From assembly GCF_000003195.3 (NCBI RefSeq), contig NC_012872.2:4774001-4838000 (forward strand): 64,000 nucleotides of DNA, written 5' to 3'. The notes below the pieces were generated by a model, which ran no database searches, was not told the origin of the DNA, and worked only from the letters and a program-made list of their open reading frames with translations. Origin of the DNA: Sorghum bicolor. Taxonomy: Eukaryota; Streptophyta; Magnoliopsida; Poales; Poaceae. The position numbers and the translations under genes were made by a program. This document shows positions 1-11,500 of this stretch, in pieces; the first letter of the stretch is position 1, and the number at the start of each line of letters is the position of its first letter.

Positions 1-3000
1 AGTGGTAGCTCTTCTTGCCTTGCAGTCATGGAAGTCATTTGTTTCCAACTGGATGCAAGCAGTTGTGGCATTGCTTGACATTAAAGAGTCGTCGAAGTTG
101 AACAAAGCAATGAAAGCCGCTAATGATATATTTAAGGTTTATATTTATATCTTTAGCGTATTCCTTGTTTCCTTTGTATCTGTTTGTTCCACTCTCAGCG
201 ATAGTACTCTTATTGAAACAACAGTTTCTAGGTTTGATGTGTGTCAACTGTCTTATTACAGCAGCACAGTTTCAAGGTGCATACTGTGCCTCATAGTTTT
301 CAAAAGAACTGATACTTTTTAATAATATAATTTTCAAGGTGCTGAACTGAAAGAATTATGGACACCAGAGTATTTTTTATTGCGACATGGGACAAATATA
401 TTATTGTGTATGATGATTTGGTTTATTTAGCACATTGATTGTGCTTCTTTATCCTCCCTTTTTACGCTTGCCCCCTGCACTAACTTCCTTAATCCTTACC
501 ATGCTAACGCTAAATTTCCATATGTTTTCCTATTTGTGATTGCAGATTCTGTGTGATCAAGTTCCAGTATCTACTCCTCAAGTTGCTGCTAACATAGCTC
601 TTGTTATTGGAGCACTCTGCTTGGTAAGGGGTCTTTATTCACATTTTATTAATGCCTAAGTATATACAGATTCTATGGTATGAACTATGAAGTATGATAT
701 AATTGATTTTTCTGCCTATTGTTTTATCAATTCTCTCCTTCCACCTGTGAACACATTTCAAGTATCTTTTCCTTGTCTCTAGCCCATAAGCTCTGATGTA
801 TTCTTATGATTTTACCGGTGGTTGAGGGATGTTTTACTAATTTTGATTTATTTTGATGTTATCTTATTTCTAGATTGTTCCGCCAACTGCTCATTTGGTA
901 GTATCTTCGGCATCAGATTTTCTTTTAAAATGGTTGCTTCAATACGAGCATGAGCACCAGCAATGGTCAGCAGCTCTCTCTCTTGGACTAATATTCAATT
1001 GTTTTCATCCTACGGACAAAAAGAGCAGACTTCAGGTTATTAATGGGTTTCTTGAGGTATCAAATGTTATCTCCACTCAAATTTCATTTCTTTTTTTTTC
1101 TTAGAAAGTTATGGATTGCTAGATGCCTATATTGAGTTGCATGCACCGACCAGTTCAACCCAAAAGCTTAAGCTGATGGGGAGAGGTGGGCAATTCACTT
1201 ATATTCCAACACTTCCCCTCACGTGGAGGCTCCCTCAGTCCTCAGACGTGGAATAGGAGCGAGCATCAATTATTTTTATTTAATTGCGCTAACTAGAATT
1301 CGAACTCGAGACCTCTGGCTTTGGTAGCATATTGAGTTGCATGCACCGACCAGTTCAACCCAAAAGCTTAAGCTGATGGGGAGAGGTGGGAAATTCACTT
1401 ATATTCCAACAGCCTAGATGTTAGCAATTTGTTGCTCTATGTTCATTAGCGCCTTAACATACTTGCAATAACCTCATAGGCCGTGTGGCACCATATCATG
1501 ATTATAAATATGGGAGATCATGGAGATACCACTGCTATCTATGTTGTAGGCTCGTAGTAACTACTCGCTCTGTCGTGTACTCCTGTGTCACTGTGCGTAA
1601 TGATTGGTAATACCGAATCATATCAGAATTCAAGGTGACTGGATCATTAGGATCTTATCTTCATGCCTCATCCCAGCGAAACAATGTTCATGATGCTGGA
1701 AGCTGGAGCAGGACCAGTCCATGTTGCAATTGGCTACAGCTGCTGGCAGCTTAATTTCAAATACAATTTCTCCTTATTCAATGAACGCTACACAGTGTAG
1801 CCACACCCATTCATGAAATTTTTCATCTTCTACATATTGTATAGTTGTTTGGATGATACATTCATGAGCGACTAGTTTCATCTTCTACTCATTCATATGC
1901 AAACTAATGTATAGTTGTTTGGATGATACATTCAGGATACTTCGAAGTTTAAACTTGTGTGGTGTGTACTTTCTCATTATGTCTTATACCTTTGCACATT
2001 TAGGTTATCTCAAAAACTGAAAGCTGTCTTGTAAAAGGAGCTTGTGGACTGGCATTAGGCTATGCTTGCCATGGTCTTTTGACAAGAGCACATAATGCTA
2101 CTGATTCAGAAGTAGAGGTTATTACACAACTCAATGAGCGTGCATCAGTTGAGGATATTCTTCATGCTTTGGTTACTTCATTAATTCAACTATGTCCGTC
2201 CTCATGCTATTCTCTGAAGAAGCTTAGTATATATGGGATATCCTCCATGGGAGGGATGGAAGAAAATATTCATAGCATCAGCGATGATCCTTGGGCTATT
2301 GCTGGACTTGTTATTGGTCTGGGAAACTCTGTTGTTGCTCTGTATGGACTTGGAGCTTATGAAGCAGTTACTGAAGTCAAGGACATATTGATATCATGGA
2401 TACCAAATGTTGATTCGAACTCTGCATTATTTGATGAAATAGATTTAGTATCACTATGTATGGGTTCATGTCTTGCTCTTCCATCTGTCGTCGCTTTTTG
2501 CCAAAAAGTGGAGCTGTTGAATGACGACTTGGATGCATTGTTCAATCGCTACACTTCTTTAGCTTCTGAGCTCCGGAATCTGAATAAATCTGGGATTATC
2601 TTTCAGAATTTGTTGATGGCAATCTGTATTGGTGCTGGATCTTTTCTGTCTTCTATATTGGATGATGGGGTGCATGCTATGGAATTTAATGGTGTTAAAA
2701 GCCTTCTGGACACTCTCAGACATATATATACCCACCCTTTTCCTCCCCTTGTTCATTTGGGGGGCATGTTTGGTGTAGTCAACGCTTTTGGTGCAGGCGC
2801 AGGGGATCTTACTGGGGTGTTTTCAAAGCCTATGACTTCTCAAATCAAACATGAGGTCTCCTTCCTCCATACATCTTAACACTTAATGTTCTATAAAATT
2901 GTTAGAATAATCTATTTAGTTGTATGCGCAGGAGTCATCTTTTGTGAGAGGTTCATTACTGACAAGCCCTGTTGGTGAGACTCTGTCAACATCAATGATT

Positions 3001-5541
3001 CAGGAAATATTTCTTCTTGCTAAGGATGCTAAAGATAAGCACATACAAGATTATGCTGCATGGGCTATTTCATTTCTCAGAAGCAGGTGGTCAAAGGATC
3101 AGAATCAGATTCTTTATGAGGACAATGGTTCTAATAGAAGTTCTGTTGATCGTGATCAAGCTTCAAGTTTTTCTGAACAAAGCTTAGTTTGGAACTTAAG
3201 TCTCTGGTTGAGTGATCTAAAATTTGAAAAGGTCTGATCTGAATCCTTAAAAGAACGACTACAATGCTCTCATCTGTTAAAATATGTAGCTTAGCTTTTG
3301 TATGTCAAATGTACATATTTGTTTCAAGGAACATATATATTTTTTAAAAAAGATCTCTTTCATTTGCCATAGATGAACTAAGCTATGCACATTTACATGC
3401 TGAATTGTATACTTAAGAACCCAAGTTAGTATATGAATATATCATTATTTTCTGACCTAGGCATAAATGCCAAACTTGAAATACGAAGCAAACTACGAGC
3501 TGTGCTTCTGAGCATTTTATCAATCTTCTCATGCTTATTCTTGATACTTTGGTTGCATGCCTTTTACTGCTGCAGTGGGTAACTGGGTAAGCCGATGTTT
3601 TACTTGCAAATAATCTCTACTAATTTATACTAATTTATGCAAAGGTCAATATTGTATATATCCTGAAAAATGTTGCAAGTCATAGCTGCATAAGACAGTT
3701 GTAGACATTAGTTTTATTGTGGCTATTAAGTTATGACTAGTTACATTTTTTTCACTACGGTCAGTATCACTTTTGATTTTGTTGGCTATTAAGTTATGAC
3801 TAGTTACAAAAAAAAATTTCACTACGGTTGGTATCACTTTTGATTTTGTTGGGTTGGAGAAGAAAATCATATTTCATTTTTTTTCTATTGACTTTTGTTA
3901 TTTTATTATCTACAGTCTGGTGATGTGGTGCCAATAAGTACAGTTGGAACAGTTTTAAAATGCCTTTCCAAAGCTCCTCGATTGCCAACTACAGACTGGG
4001 GAGCTATTGTACGGCGGTGCATCAAAGTTGAGGCACAGATTCCTCATAAGTTAACCAATCAGGAAGATCCTAAGTTACTAAAGGAAGCATGCTTACATTT
4101 TACTCTAGCTCATGCTGCTCACATAAGCCCCCTTCTGCAGTTTTTGGATGATCTGACTGACATTCTCAGATTTCAGAGATTAGATATAAATGTTCAGTCT
4201 ATTTTGCTCCAACATTTGTCACACCTAATGAAGCTCTTCTCTGATTCAAGATTGGATAAACTTTATGAGGATTTTACTGAATACTTGTATTCCCCCACCT
4301 CTTCATACTTGAATTACTCATCTGAACAGAGAAGCATGCTAAGAATGTCGTTCTGGGAAGGCATTTATATGTGCCTGGTGGAGGTTTCTGAAGAATCTGG
4401 TGGTTCTTCATTCATTAAAAAATGCATTGAGTGCTTGTTGCCTCTTTTGACACTCCACAGTGATGGTCTTCCTGAATTCATGAAAGAGTGGTCTGCTGCT
4501 GTCAGGTGTCTTACCAATGCCCAGAAAAATTGGCTGGATGATATGTTGCAGGTTCTCAACAGCACAGATCCGTTCTTTATGAACCATTCTCCGTGAATGG
4601 TTTATTTTATTTTAGTAGGTTTTTCTTGGTACGTTTCACAGTTCTATGTTAACCTTTCCTTTCAGATTCGCAATACTGCCTTAGTCAATGAAGGAAATGT
4701 TGATGTGGCAAAAAAGATTATCCTCAGAGCAAGATTGTGTGCAACTGGTTGTGGTTCAGCACATGAGCTGGGAAATATAAAGACGGCAATATTGTGTACA
4801 AAAGCTGATGGTAACTGCATTCCTTTTGCTGTGGTTTATGGATGCATTTGATTTTCCATTGAATTCTGTTTTCTTTTCTCACCCATCCTACGGTAGTTGT
4901 AGGCGATCTATATATTATTTTGAAAAGCTAATGAATCTGCTATTTCAGGTGTCTGGTGGAGTGTCCTTGTTGAGATCACTGCAGCCTTAAACTCAGCCGA
5001 AAACAGCATCAAAAGGCAGTGGCTTCTGGATGCATTAGACATTGGCTGTGTTACAGCTCATCCCTCAACGGTAATTATTGAACATGCTATGTTGGAATGT
5101 GTGGATGGGTGCTTATTCTCAAAAGTTGCTTCCCTGCAAAAACAAACATTCTTAAAATTTCTTGTTCTAATATTTCAGGTGCTGCGTTTTGTTGGCTTGT
5201 TATGTGGTAGCTGCTGCATCTATATGCCACTTCTCGTTGTTAATTCGATAAATGTACTGAGCGACTTGCCTGTCACCCTGCCTTCCTTTCTCTCCACCAG
5301 CATTTCGGATGATTTCAGGAACTCTGTGGCAGACAGGCTATGGTTGTTGACCACTAACATCTATACTTGGGCTGAAGAATTGGCTCACGGACATGGCCAA
5401 CCTGGACATGATCATATTCATAGAAGTGAAGCTGAGATTGCGACTTTTTTAGCCAATATTCTGCGCTCTACATGCATTGCAGTCGAGGACTACCTGTCTG
5501 TTGATAAGCAGCTAAAGCTTGCAAATCTTGAGGCGCTCTAA
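1..5541 (+). CDS. RST1: RST1 (RESURRECTION1-like) protein, 3' half of gene
   Basis: This is the C-terminal half of a very large helical-repeat protein; the gene begins before the window. Exons placed by GT/AG sites and phase are 1-136, 546-623, 874-1056, 2004-2855, 2932-3231, 3916-4551, 4666-4810, 4949-5070 and 5179-5541, joining in frame to about 938 codons plus stop. Recognition rests on segments such as SKLNKAMKAANDIFK, ENSIKRQWLLDALDIG, VLSDLPVTLPSFLS and the end KQLKLANLEAL, which match my memory of plant RST1. In Arabidopsis RST1 is needed for cuticular wax and embryo development and, with RIPR, links the cytoplasmic RNA exosome to the Ski complex. No membrane segments or catalytic motifs are visible, as expected for an ARM/HEAT-like scaffold. 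The exon 6 donor is uncertain: reading on past 4551 meets a stop at 4594-4596. Intron 3 (1057-2003) and intron 5 (3232-3915) are enlarged by repeats. Family call is firm; exact splice sites are inference. Confidence 0.92.
1134..1410. repeat. Direct repeat inside an RST1 intron
   Basis: A stretch of about 75-80 bases starting TTGAGTTGCATGCACCGACC is present twice, at about 1134-1212 and 1327-1408, nearly identical. Between the copies are about 115 unrelated bases including an 'isolated ACCTCTGGCTTTGG' segment. The layout resembles the debris of a short LTR or TRIM-type insertion in the intron, but no terminal TG/CA or target duplication was resolved. Confidence 0.6.
3711..3850. repeat. Tandem duplication of about 66 bp in an RST1 intron
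   Basis: The block beginning GTGGCTATTAAGTTATGACT and running to TTTTGATTTTGTTGG occurs twice head to tail (about 3717-3784 and 3783-3851) with a few substitutions and a longer A-run in the second copy. It lies just upstream of the exon starting at 3916. Confidence 0.7.
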
Positions 5542-6480
5542 TTAAAGGGAAATGTGTTTTCTTTTGTATTTTATGTGTGTATATGTGTGTATTTGTGTAC
5601 AGTATCAGTCATGTTTCAATAGTTGATGTCCCTGCTGATAATTCAGCAATGTTTTTTTTTTCATGTATATAATTAGTTTAACTATCTCACCTTATGCACT
5701 AAAACAAATCTGTTCTTCAAAGATTGAAGTATGACCTATGAAATAATATTGTTGTGTACACTATGTCATACTGCCACTGAACAATTTAAGAGCAGTGTAC
5801 TGATGCCTTACAATTTGGTTGCAGCAAACTTTTGAGGTAGTAAGAGAGTTTATCAGACTAGCTGAGATGTAAAGGCTCCCAGTTTACTTGGATTATGCCA
5901 TAAACATAAATGAGATCTTGTTTTCTGCATCTTTCTAGAACAATGTTTCTCTAATTGTGTTGCATTAATACAATACAGGGTGTCTTGCGTTCAGAGTCAG
6001 GATCGGAATTGAACTTGCTTACCCTTCGGTTGAAGAAAATTGTCATTTTTGGTAATCCAGCTGCTCTAGAGAAGGTCAGATTTCAAATGAAACCAACTGC
6101 ACTCGAAAGGTTGGTTAGGGTAATAGCTTTAATCTTCTTAACGGGTGAATACATCTTCAGGTGCACGCTCTAATCAATTCTTTGCTTAAGTCACAATCCG
6201 ATTATATTAATTATAGAAATGTTCCACACAAAAAGCCTGTCACTAATAATGATTCTCATTCTCTCACAAAGAAGCCCATAAGCATCGTATTTGATTCTTC
6301 AATTCCCACATACTTCCTTAAAGCTTCTTTCATTGACTTATTTTGGGTGGGACCTTATCATAAGAACTTATCGGTATTTCTAAAAATAGAAAAGGAACTA
6401 AATGCAGAATGTCTAGAAGATTTCTTTAAATATATATCAATTGGCTTTTCCTTGATAGTGTCTCATTTATAAGTTGCATG
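5542..6480 (+). other. RST1 3' flank with one exon-like ORF
   Basis: The region after the RST1 stop is AT-rich and fits a 3' UTR. An open stretch at about 5980-6075 is preceded by a good acceptor (TACAATACAG) and followed by AAG/GTCAGA. It would encode GVLRSESGSELNLLTLRLKK followed by IVIFGNPAALEK. I do not recognise it; it could be an alternative terminal exon, a remnant of another gene, or chance. Nothing else is evident up to 6480. Confidence 0.3.
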
Positions 6481-9300
6481 GGGAAGCTAGCCCCGTTCTG
6501 CCTACAACTAAAAAACTTCATAAAGAAAAAGTACCCTATTATGCAGTTCTCTTTGGGAGCTAAATTGAAAACTGGAAAATTTCTATCGCGTCCTGAAAAG
6601 TAAAAATAAAAACCGAATAGACAATGTCAAATCCAAGGCATAGATAGATGTGGCTGGATGTCACTTTTTGACATAGGTAGCTTCCATCTTGCCCACAGCC
6701 CTTGTACGGACGAATGAAATATAGATGGAAAGCTAACGGAATCAATATCTAGTATTCTAGTCCCATAGCTGTTGTTGATATAGTAGTGTGCCCTTCCAGT
6801 CACCCAAGGGGCTTTAGCAAATTAGCATGGCTAAACCTCATATGCTTTCTCCTAGATTCTCCTATCGTGATCAATCCCCCTTAATATATTGCGATAAGAT
6901 ATGCTGTCAACTGCAGCCCCCCCGCGGCTACCTGCTGCAAACATCTCTCTGAAGCTGTTCCAGTGAAAGAACCAACTGGATGTGTCCAGAAACCTTGCTT
7001 GGTTACACTACTTTCGAGTATGATATTTCTTGATGTATGTCTAATTAACGGATTCTGCCAAACATTCTAATTATCAAAGCCATGTCCTTTCGCTTCGCTT
7101 TATTTTATCCTCCAAGTATTACATTACATGGACCAATCATAGCACCTGGCCCCAGAGGCAACCAATCACATGGCTGCGAGTCCGCTTGCTGCTATAGATC
7201 ACTTAAAGGCTCAATAGTTTATCCTTGTGTGGCGCTGTGAAGTTTTTTTTTGTTTTGGGGGGGGAGGGGGGGGGGGGGGGAGGATTTATACAACTGTGCT
7301 AATGGTCATGAGTTGCAGAAAATAATTTTCATATTAAAGGAGTTCATTGAGGTAAATGATTTGTGTGTAATTTTGTTTGCCGAAATGAAATTCAAGGATG
7401 GTAATTAACATGAGTAAGGATAAAGATAGAGACAGGGATCTTACACGGTCACATGAACCACTTTTGCTTAGCCACTTGAAGATTCCTTGGGCTCCATATT
7501 AGCAGAAACAACTGCATTCTTAATTATTTCCCCCCCAGTGCCCTTAAGCTCTGATGATGTTGCTGTTTTACTGGACCCTTTGAACTGACTTGTGAATTCT
7601 GGTAGGACTTAAACTGCTCTGACGTAAATAGTACGTACGCCCTGGCTCCACAGTCCACACACTAAGGCAAGCGGCCGGGATGCAGCCAAAGCTGTTTGTC
7701 AAGGTGGCATCAGATGATCATGTCATTGGACGGAGGATCAGCATGCAGCAGCCTGCTCCAATCAACCATCCCCACTATGCTTCGACAATCAACGTGCAGC
7801 TCTGCAGGCGAAGGTCAGTACGCGTGATGCTATATTTGGTAACTATTATCTGCATAATGCACCACACTAACAAAACAAAACCACCTGCAACATGTCTTGT
7901 GATCGAGAAGGGTTTGAACGCATGCGTGCATGGCTCTGAACAATAGCCAGGGGTAGCCCCATGCATGCATGCATGGGCTGGCCAGACAGACAGGATTCTC
8001 TAGCTAAAGGTACGGTTCCATGCACGCCCGTGCACAACCACTCCACCTCGCCCCACCCCTGCACGCCCCTAGTGACCAGAATTCAAAGGGACTGTTCCCT
8101 CCTACAGTGCAAGTGTAACCTTGAATCTGTACCACAAGGACCCATCAGCTCAGCCAGCACAATGTATTTCCTAGCTTCCCTCCCACACAGCCATGCATAG
8201 CCCATAGATATGTATGCATCATCAGCTTTCACAAATGTTCACAGGCTAGCTAGTTGGTACTTTTTCATGAATGCATATCACCTTCCTTTTTCTTTTTTTC
8301 TTTTTTATAAAAACTAATGTACTTGTAGATTGAAGGGAGTCTTGTTTCAACTTAGTATTAAGCTTCAGGATTAGCTCAAACTTTCACAACTCTCTTTTCT
8401 TTTATTTTCTTTTCTTTTAAAAAATAAGCTACTTGTAGATATATTGAAGGGACTCTTGTCCCAACTTATTAAGCTTCATTCAGGATTAGCTCAAACTGTC
8501 AGAAATTCGAGCATTTTAACCTATTAAGTATATGGATAGAGTCATTTTTTTATAAAAAAAGAAATTAAGATTATTTTTTCTCAAAATAAAGCCGGAGTCC
8601 TCCACCCTATTTCTTTTCGAAGGATCGGGACTGAATCATAAAAAAACCGAACCACAGATTTTCAAAAAAAAAAAAGGCGAGTCATCCCAAACATGCCTAT
8701 GGGCTATGGCATGGGCTACGGTCTGGCAAGCTACAGACAACTACTAGCTGCTGTTTCCACTGAAAGATTTGCGATTTTGTTGGCGACGACTGACGAGCGT
8801 GAGTTTTTAGCACTTGGATGCAAGTTGCTAGAGGATGCAGCTCAAAAGGACAGGCAGGGCATGCTAGGTCGTGAACCTGGGAAAGGCTGCAGCCATGCAT
8901 GCATATGCAGACACGAAGCGTAGGGACTAGCTAGCCCTAGCTTAGCTCGGTACCCTCCTCCTCTCTTCTCGATCGGCCCCCTCGCTCCCTTAGCTAGGTC
9001 CAACGATTTGATGTCTGTGGATTTCAGGATCGAATTAATGTTGGTGTACTAGGATAGTGGCTTGCACACGAGATCTTGTGTGTTCTTATGGGGGGATCTT
9101 AGGAAGATCTGTTGGCCTTTTGTAAGTTGCCATTTTTTCCTTAATAATTATCTTTACGGCCGCAAAGATTTAGTTGGTGCTGATGGGTATGCTAGCTGTC
9201 AACCTTTCTTCAATCAAACTTCCCTTAAACTTATTGTGTCGCAAAAAGGGGAAAAACATGAAAAGAAACCACATCCCCAAATAAAAGGATTAGCATGCCT
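6481..9300. other. Intergenic, no supported gene
   Basis: This stretch has mixed composition with a G homopolymer tract at about 7256-7280, several GCATGC-rich patches (for example around 7960-7980 and 8890-8910) and short imperfect repeats of the phrase CTTGTAGATTGAAGGGA-type at 8325-8345 and 8430-8455. Open frames here are short, have no family resemblance I can see, and are not called as genes. Confidence 0.5.
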
Positions 9301-11500
9301 CTATTCTTAGACATGTTTTCCTTACGTTCACTTTATTTTAGTTCTACTACTTTAGAGTCCTTCGGAACACATAAATAAACGTATCTAGGTTCTAATGTCA
9401 AATTCGGTGTTTGGTCACATTGCAAGCATGTGATTGTTATTGATGACCCCGAAGTTGATTTTAAGTATCGACACAAGGATATTAATGAAAATTAAGGATA
9501 CTATAGGGTTCATGTGCAAACTAGGTGTTCAAGGGGTCTATGTTTTATCTTTTGCCTTACTATTAAGGGGGTCCAACATTTGTAGCTTGATGGGAGTTAA
9601 ATTGAGGGCATTTGGATGCACACACATGTGGTACATTTTCCAAGTCAGCTCAATAGTGGTCTCATTGGATAGGTTTTTAAACCGAAGATCTCAAAAAAGT
9701 TGAATTAGACGAGATCAGATTTAGAGCTAAAAAATATACACCCGAAAATGCACCACATGATTGAAACTTGCCCGGCGGGTCATCTTGTGGCACCGTGCAT
9801 ACTTCATATTTAACTTTGGCGTGATAGTCACTGTACAATCTACTATGTCTTGGTGGCACTCGGTGGATCATCCATTGAAGCTATGTTTTGACTGTGTGTC
9901 AAGTGGCCATGATACTAGACTTCATCGTAAGATTCGTTGTGCCTAGGTGACACACTCGATGTGGAGTAGTAACTTGACTGCGTGTCAAGTGGTGAGTTAA
10001 CTTGACTGTGTGTCAAGTGGAGTGACTAACATGTGTCATATGATCCTGCGGTGCCTATGTAGACTACAACAGACCATTGAGTGGAGCATATTCCTTTCTA
10101 ACCATTGTAAAACATGGTTGAATAGGATCATTGTATGGTCTTGTGTGCCTATGTAGCTCCCGACGGATCATTCAGTGGTATCTATGTCTACGGACTTATG
10201 CTAACAACTAGTAGGTTCTTCACACCTTATGTATGTGTGCTCACTAGCTCATTTTGAGCTTCTGTTTGACTCATGTGTGTGACACACGTATAGAGGGAGT
10301 TTGTGAAAGGTTTGAGTGCCATTCAAGGCAAAATTGCTAGTTGAGATTGTGTGCTTATTGCACATTTTGAGTTATTGGCTTGATTTTCATCTAGTGAAGG
10401 TTGAAGACTTTTCCCAACATCTAGAGGATCTGGCATGGACTATCTAGGTGACCTTCTCATTTGAGCTGCTTGTCGGGAGGCTCATATTGGTGTGCTTGGT
10501 TTCAAAACCCTCGATATGGAGAAGAGAAGAGGTATTCACTATCGATACTTGAGTCTTGGTGAGTCAAAAGAGAATAGATGAGTCTTAGTGACTCTCTAGT
10601 GCTACAATGTGGATTAGGGGTAGTGGCAATGGCTATTTGAGATCGTGGGAAAGAAATTATATAGGTTCCATGTTGTCCTCTTTTCATTTTTGCATTACTT
10701 CGATGACTTAACTTCGCAATTCGCCTCTACGTCATTGTGCCACCACTATCGCTACCATGTCATCGTTCATCCACACTGCCTAAGACCTCGCACATTCACC
10801 ATAAAGTAAGGCTACTATAGCCCTACCCCTAGCCACCACTCCGCATGATGCACATTTGCACCCAAACGCTCATTGACTACACCACAACCACATGCACAAC
10901 AAAGCAACACCTTCACACAACCATTGCATCGCCCGCCATTGTAGCCACACCAACTACGCCATCGGGCCTTCATCTGACCTAAGTGCCACCCTTGTTGCCC
11001 CCCGTGCCAGCCGCCCTAGACCAACATGCAAGAGGAACTGCCACACCTTAGAGCGAAATGCCTCCACATTGCCATGTAGTCGTGACACCTCATCGCCTCC
11101 CATTGTCCTGCAGCGGTTCCCCCACTCCAAGCTATCACAAGCCATGTCAATGTAGATCTAGCCCTAGGAGTTTTGGACTGCCAATGGAGCCATGAGACCT
11201 AGAGGTCGTATTCACCGCAAGGTGAAGTGCCATGGTGGGCAAAGACATGACGATAGTACTGACGAGCTTGGGGTGGAAAGAAAGGAAGAGAAGGCCCCAC
11301 TGTCACCTTACTTGTGACCCCACGGAGCACCGGGGATGTACTCCAACAACGGCGAGGAGCGGCGGAGAAGGGAATTCACGGTAGGCTGGAGAAGGAATTC
11401 ACGGTGGGCCGAATAACTGGATTTTGTGAAGGGTCAAAGGGGGCGGTTGTGCTGTAGCACGACAAACTGTGATGTGGCTACAATCAACTTTATTAAAATC
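9301..11500. other. Degenerate repetitive DNA, possibly an old LTR element
   Basis: Sequence style changes to long non-coding text with internal near-repeats, notably GACTGTGTGTCAAGTGG at about 9889, 9976 and 10003. The later part (10700-11150) is rich in CCACC-type codon-like text but broken by stops. No terminal repeats, tRNA primer site or polymerase motif could be seen, so the element type is not assigned. Confidence 0.35.
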
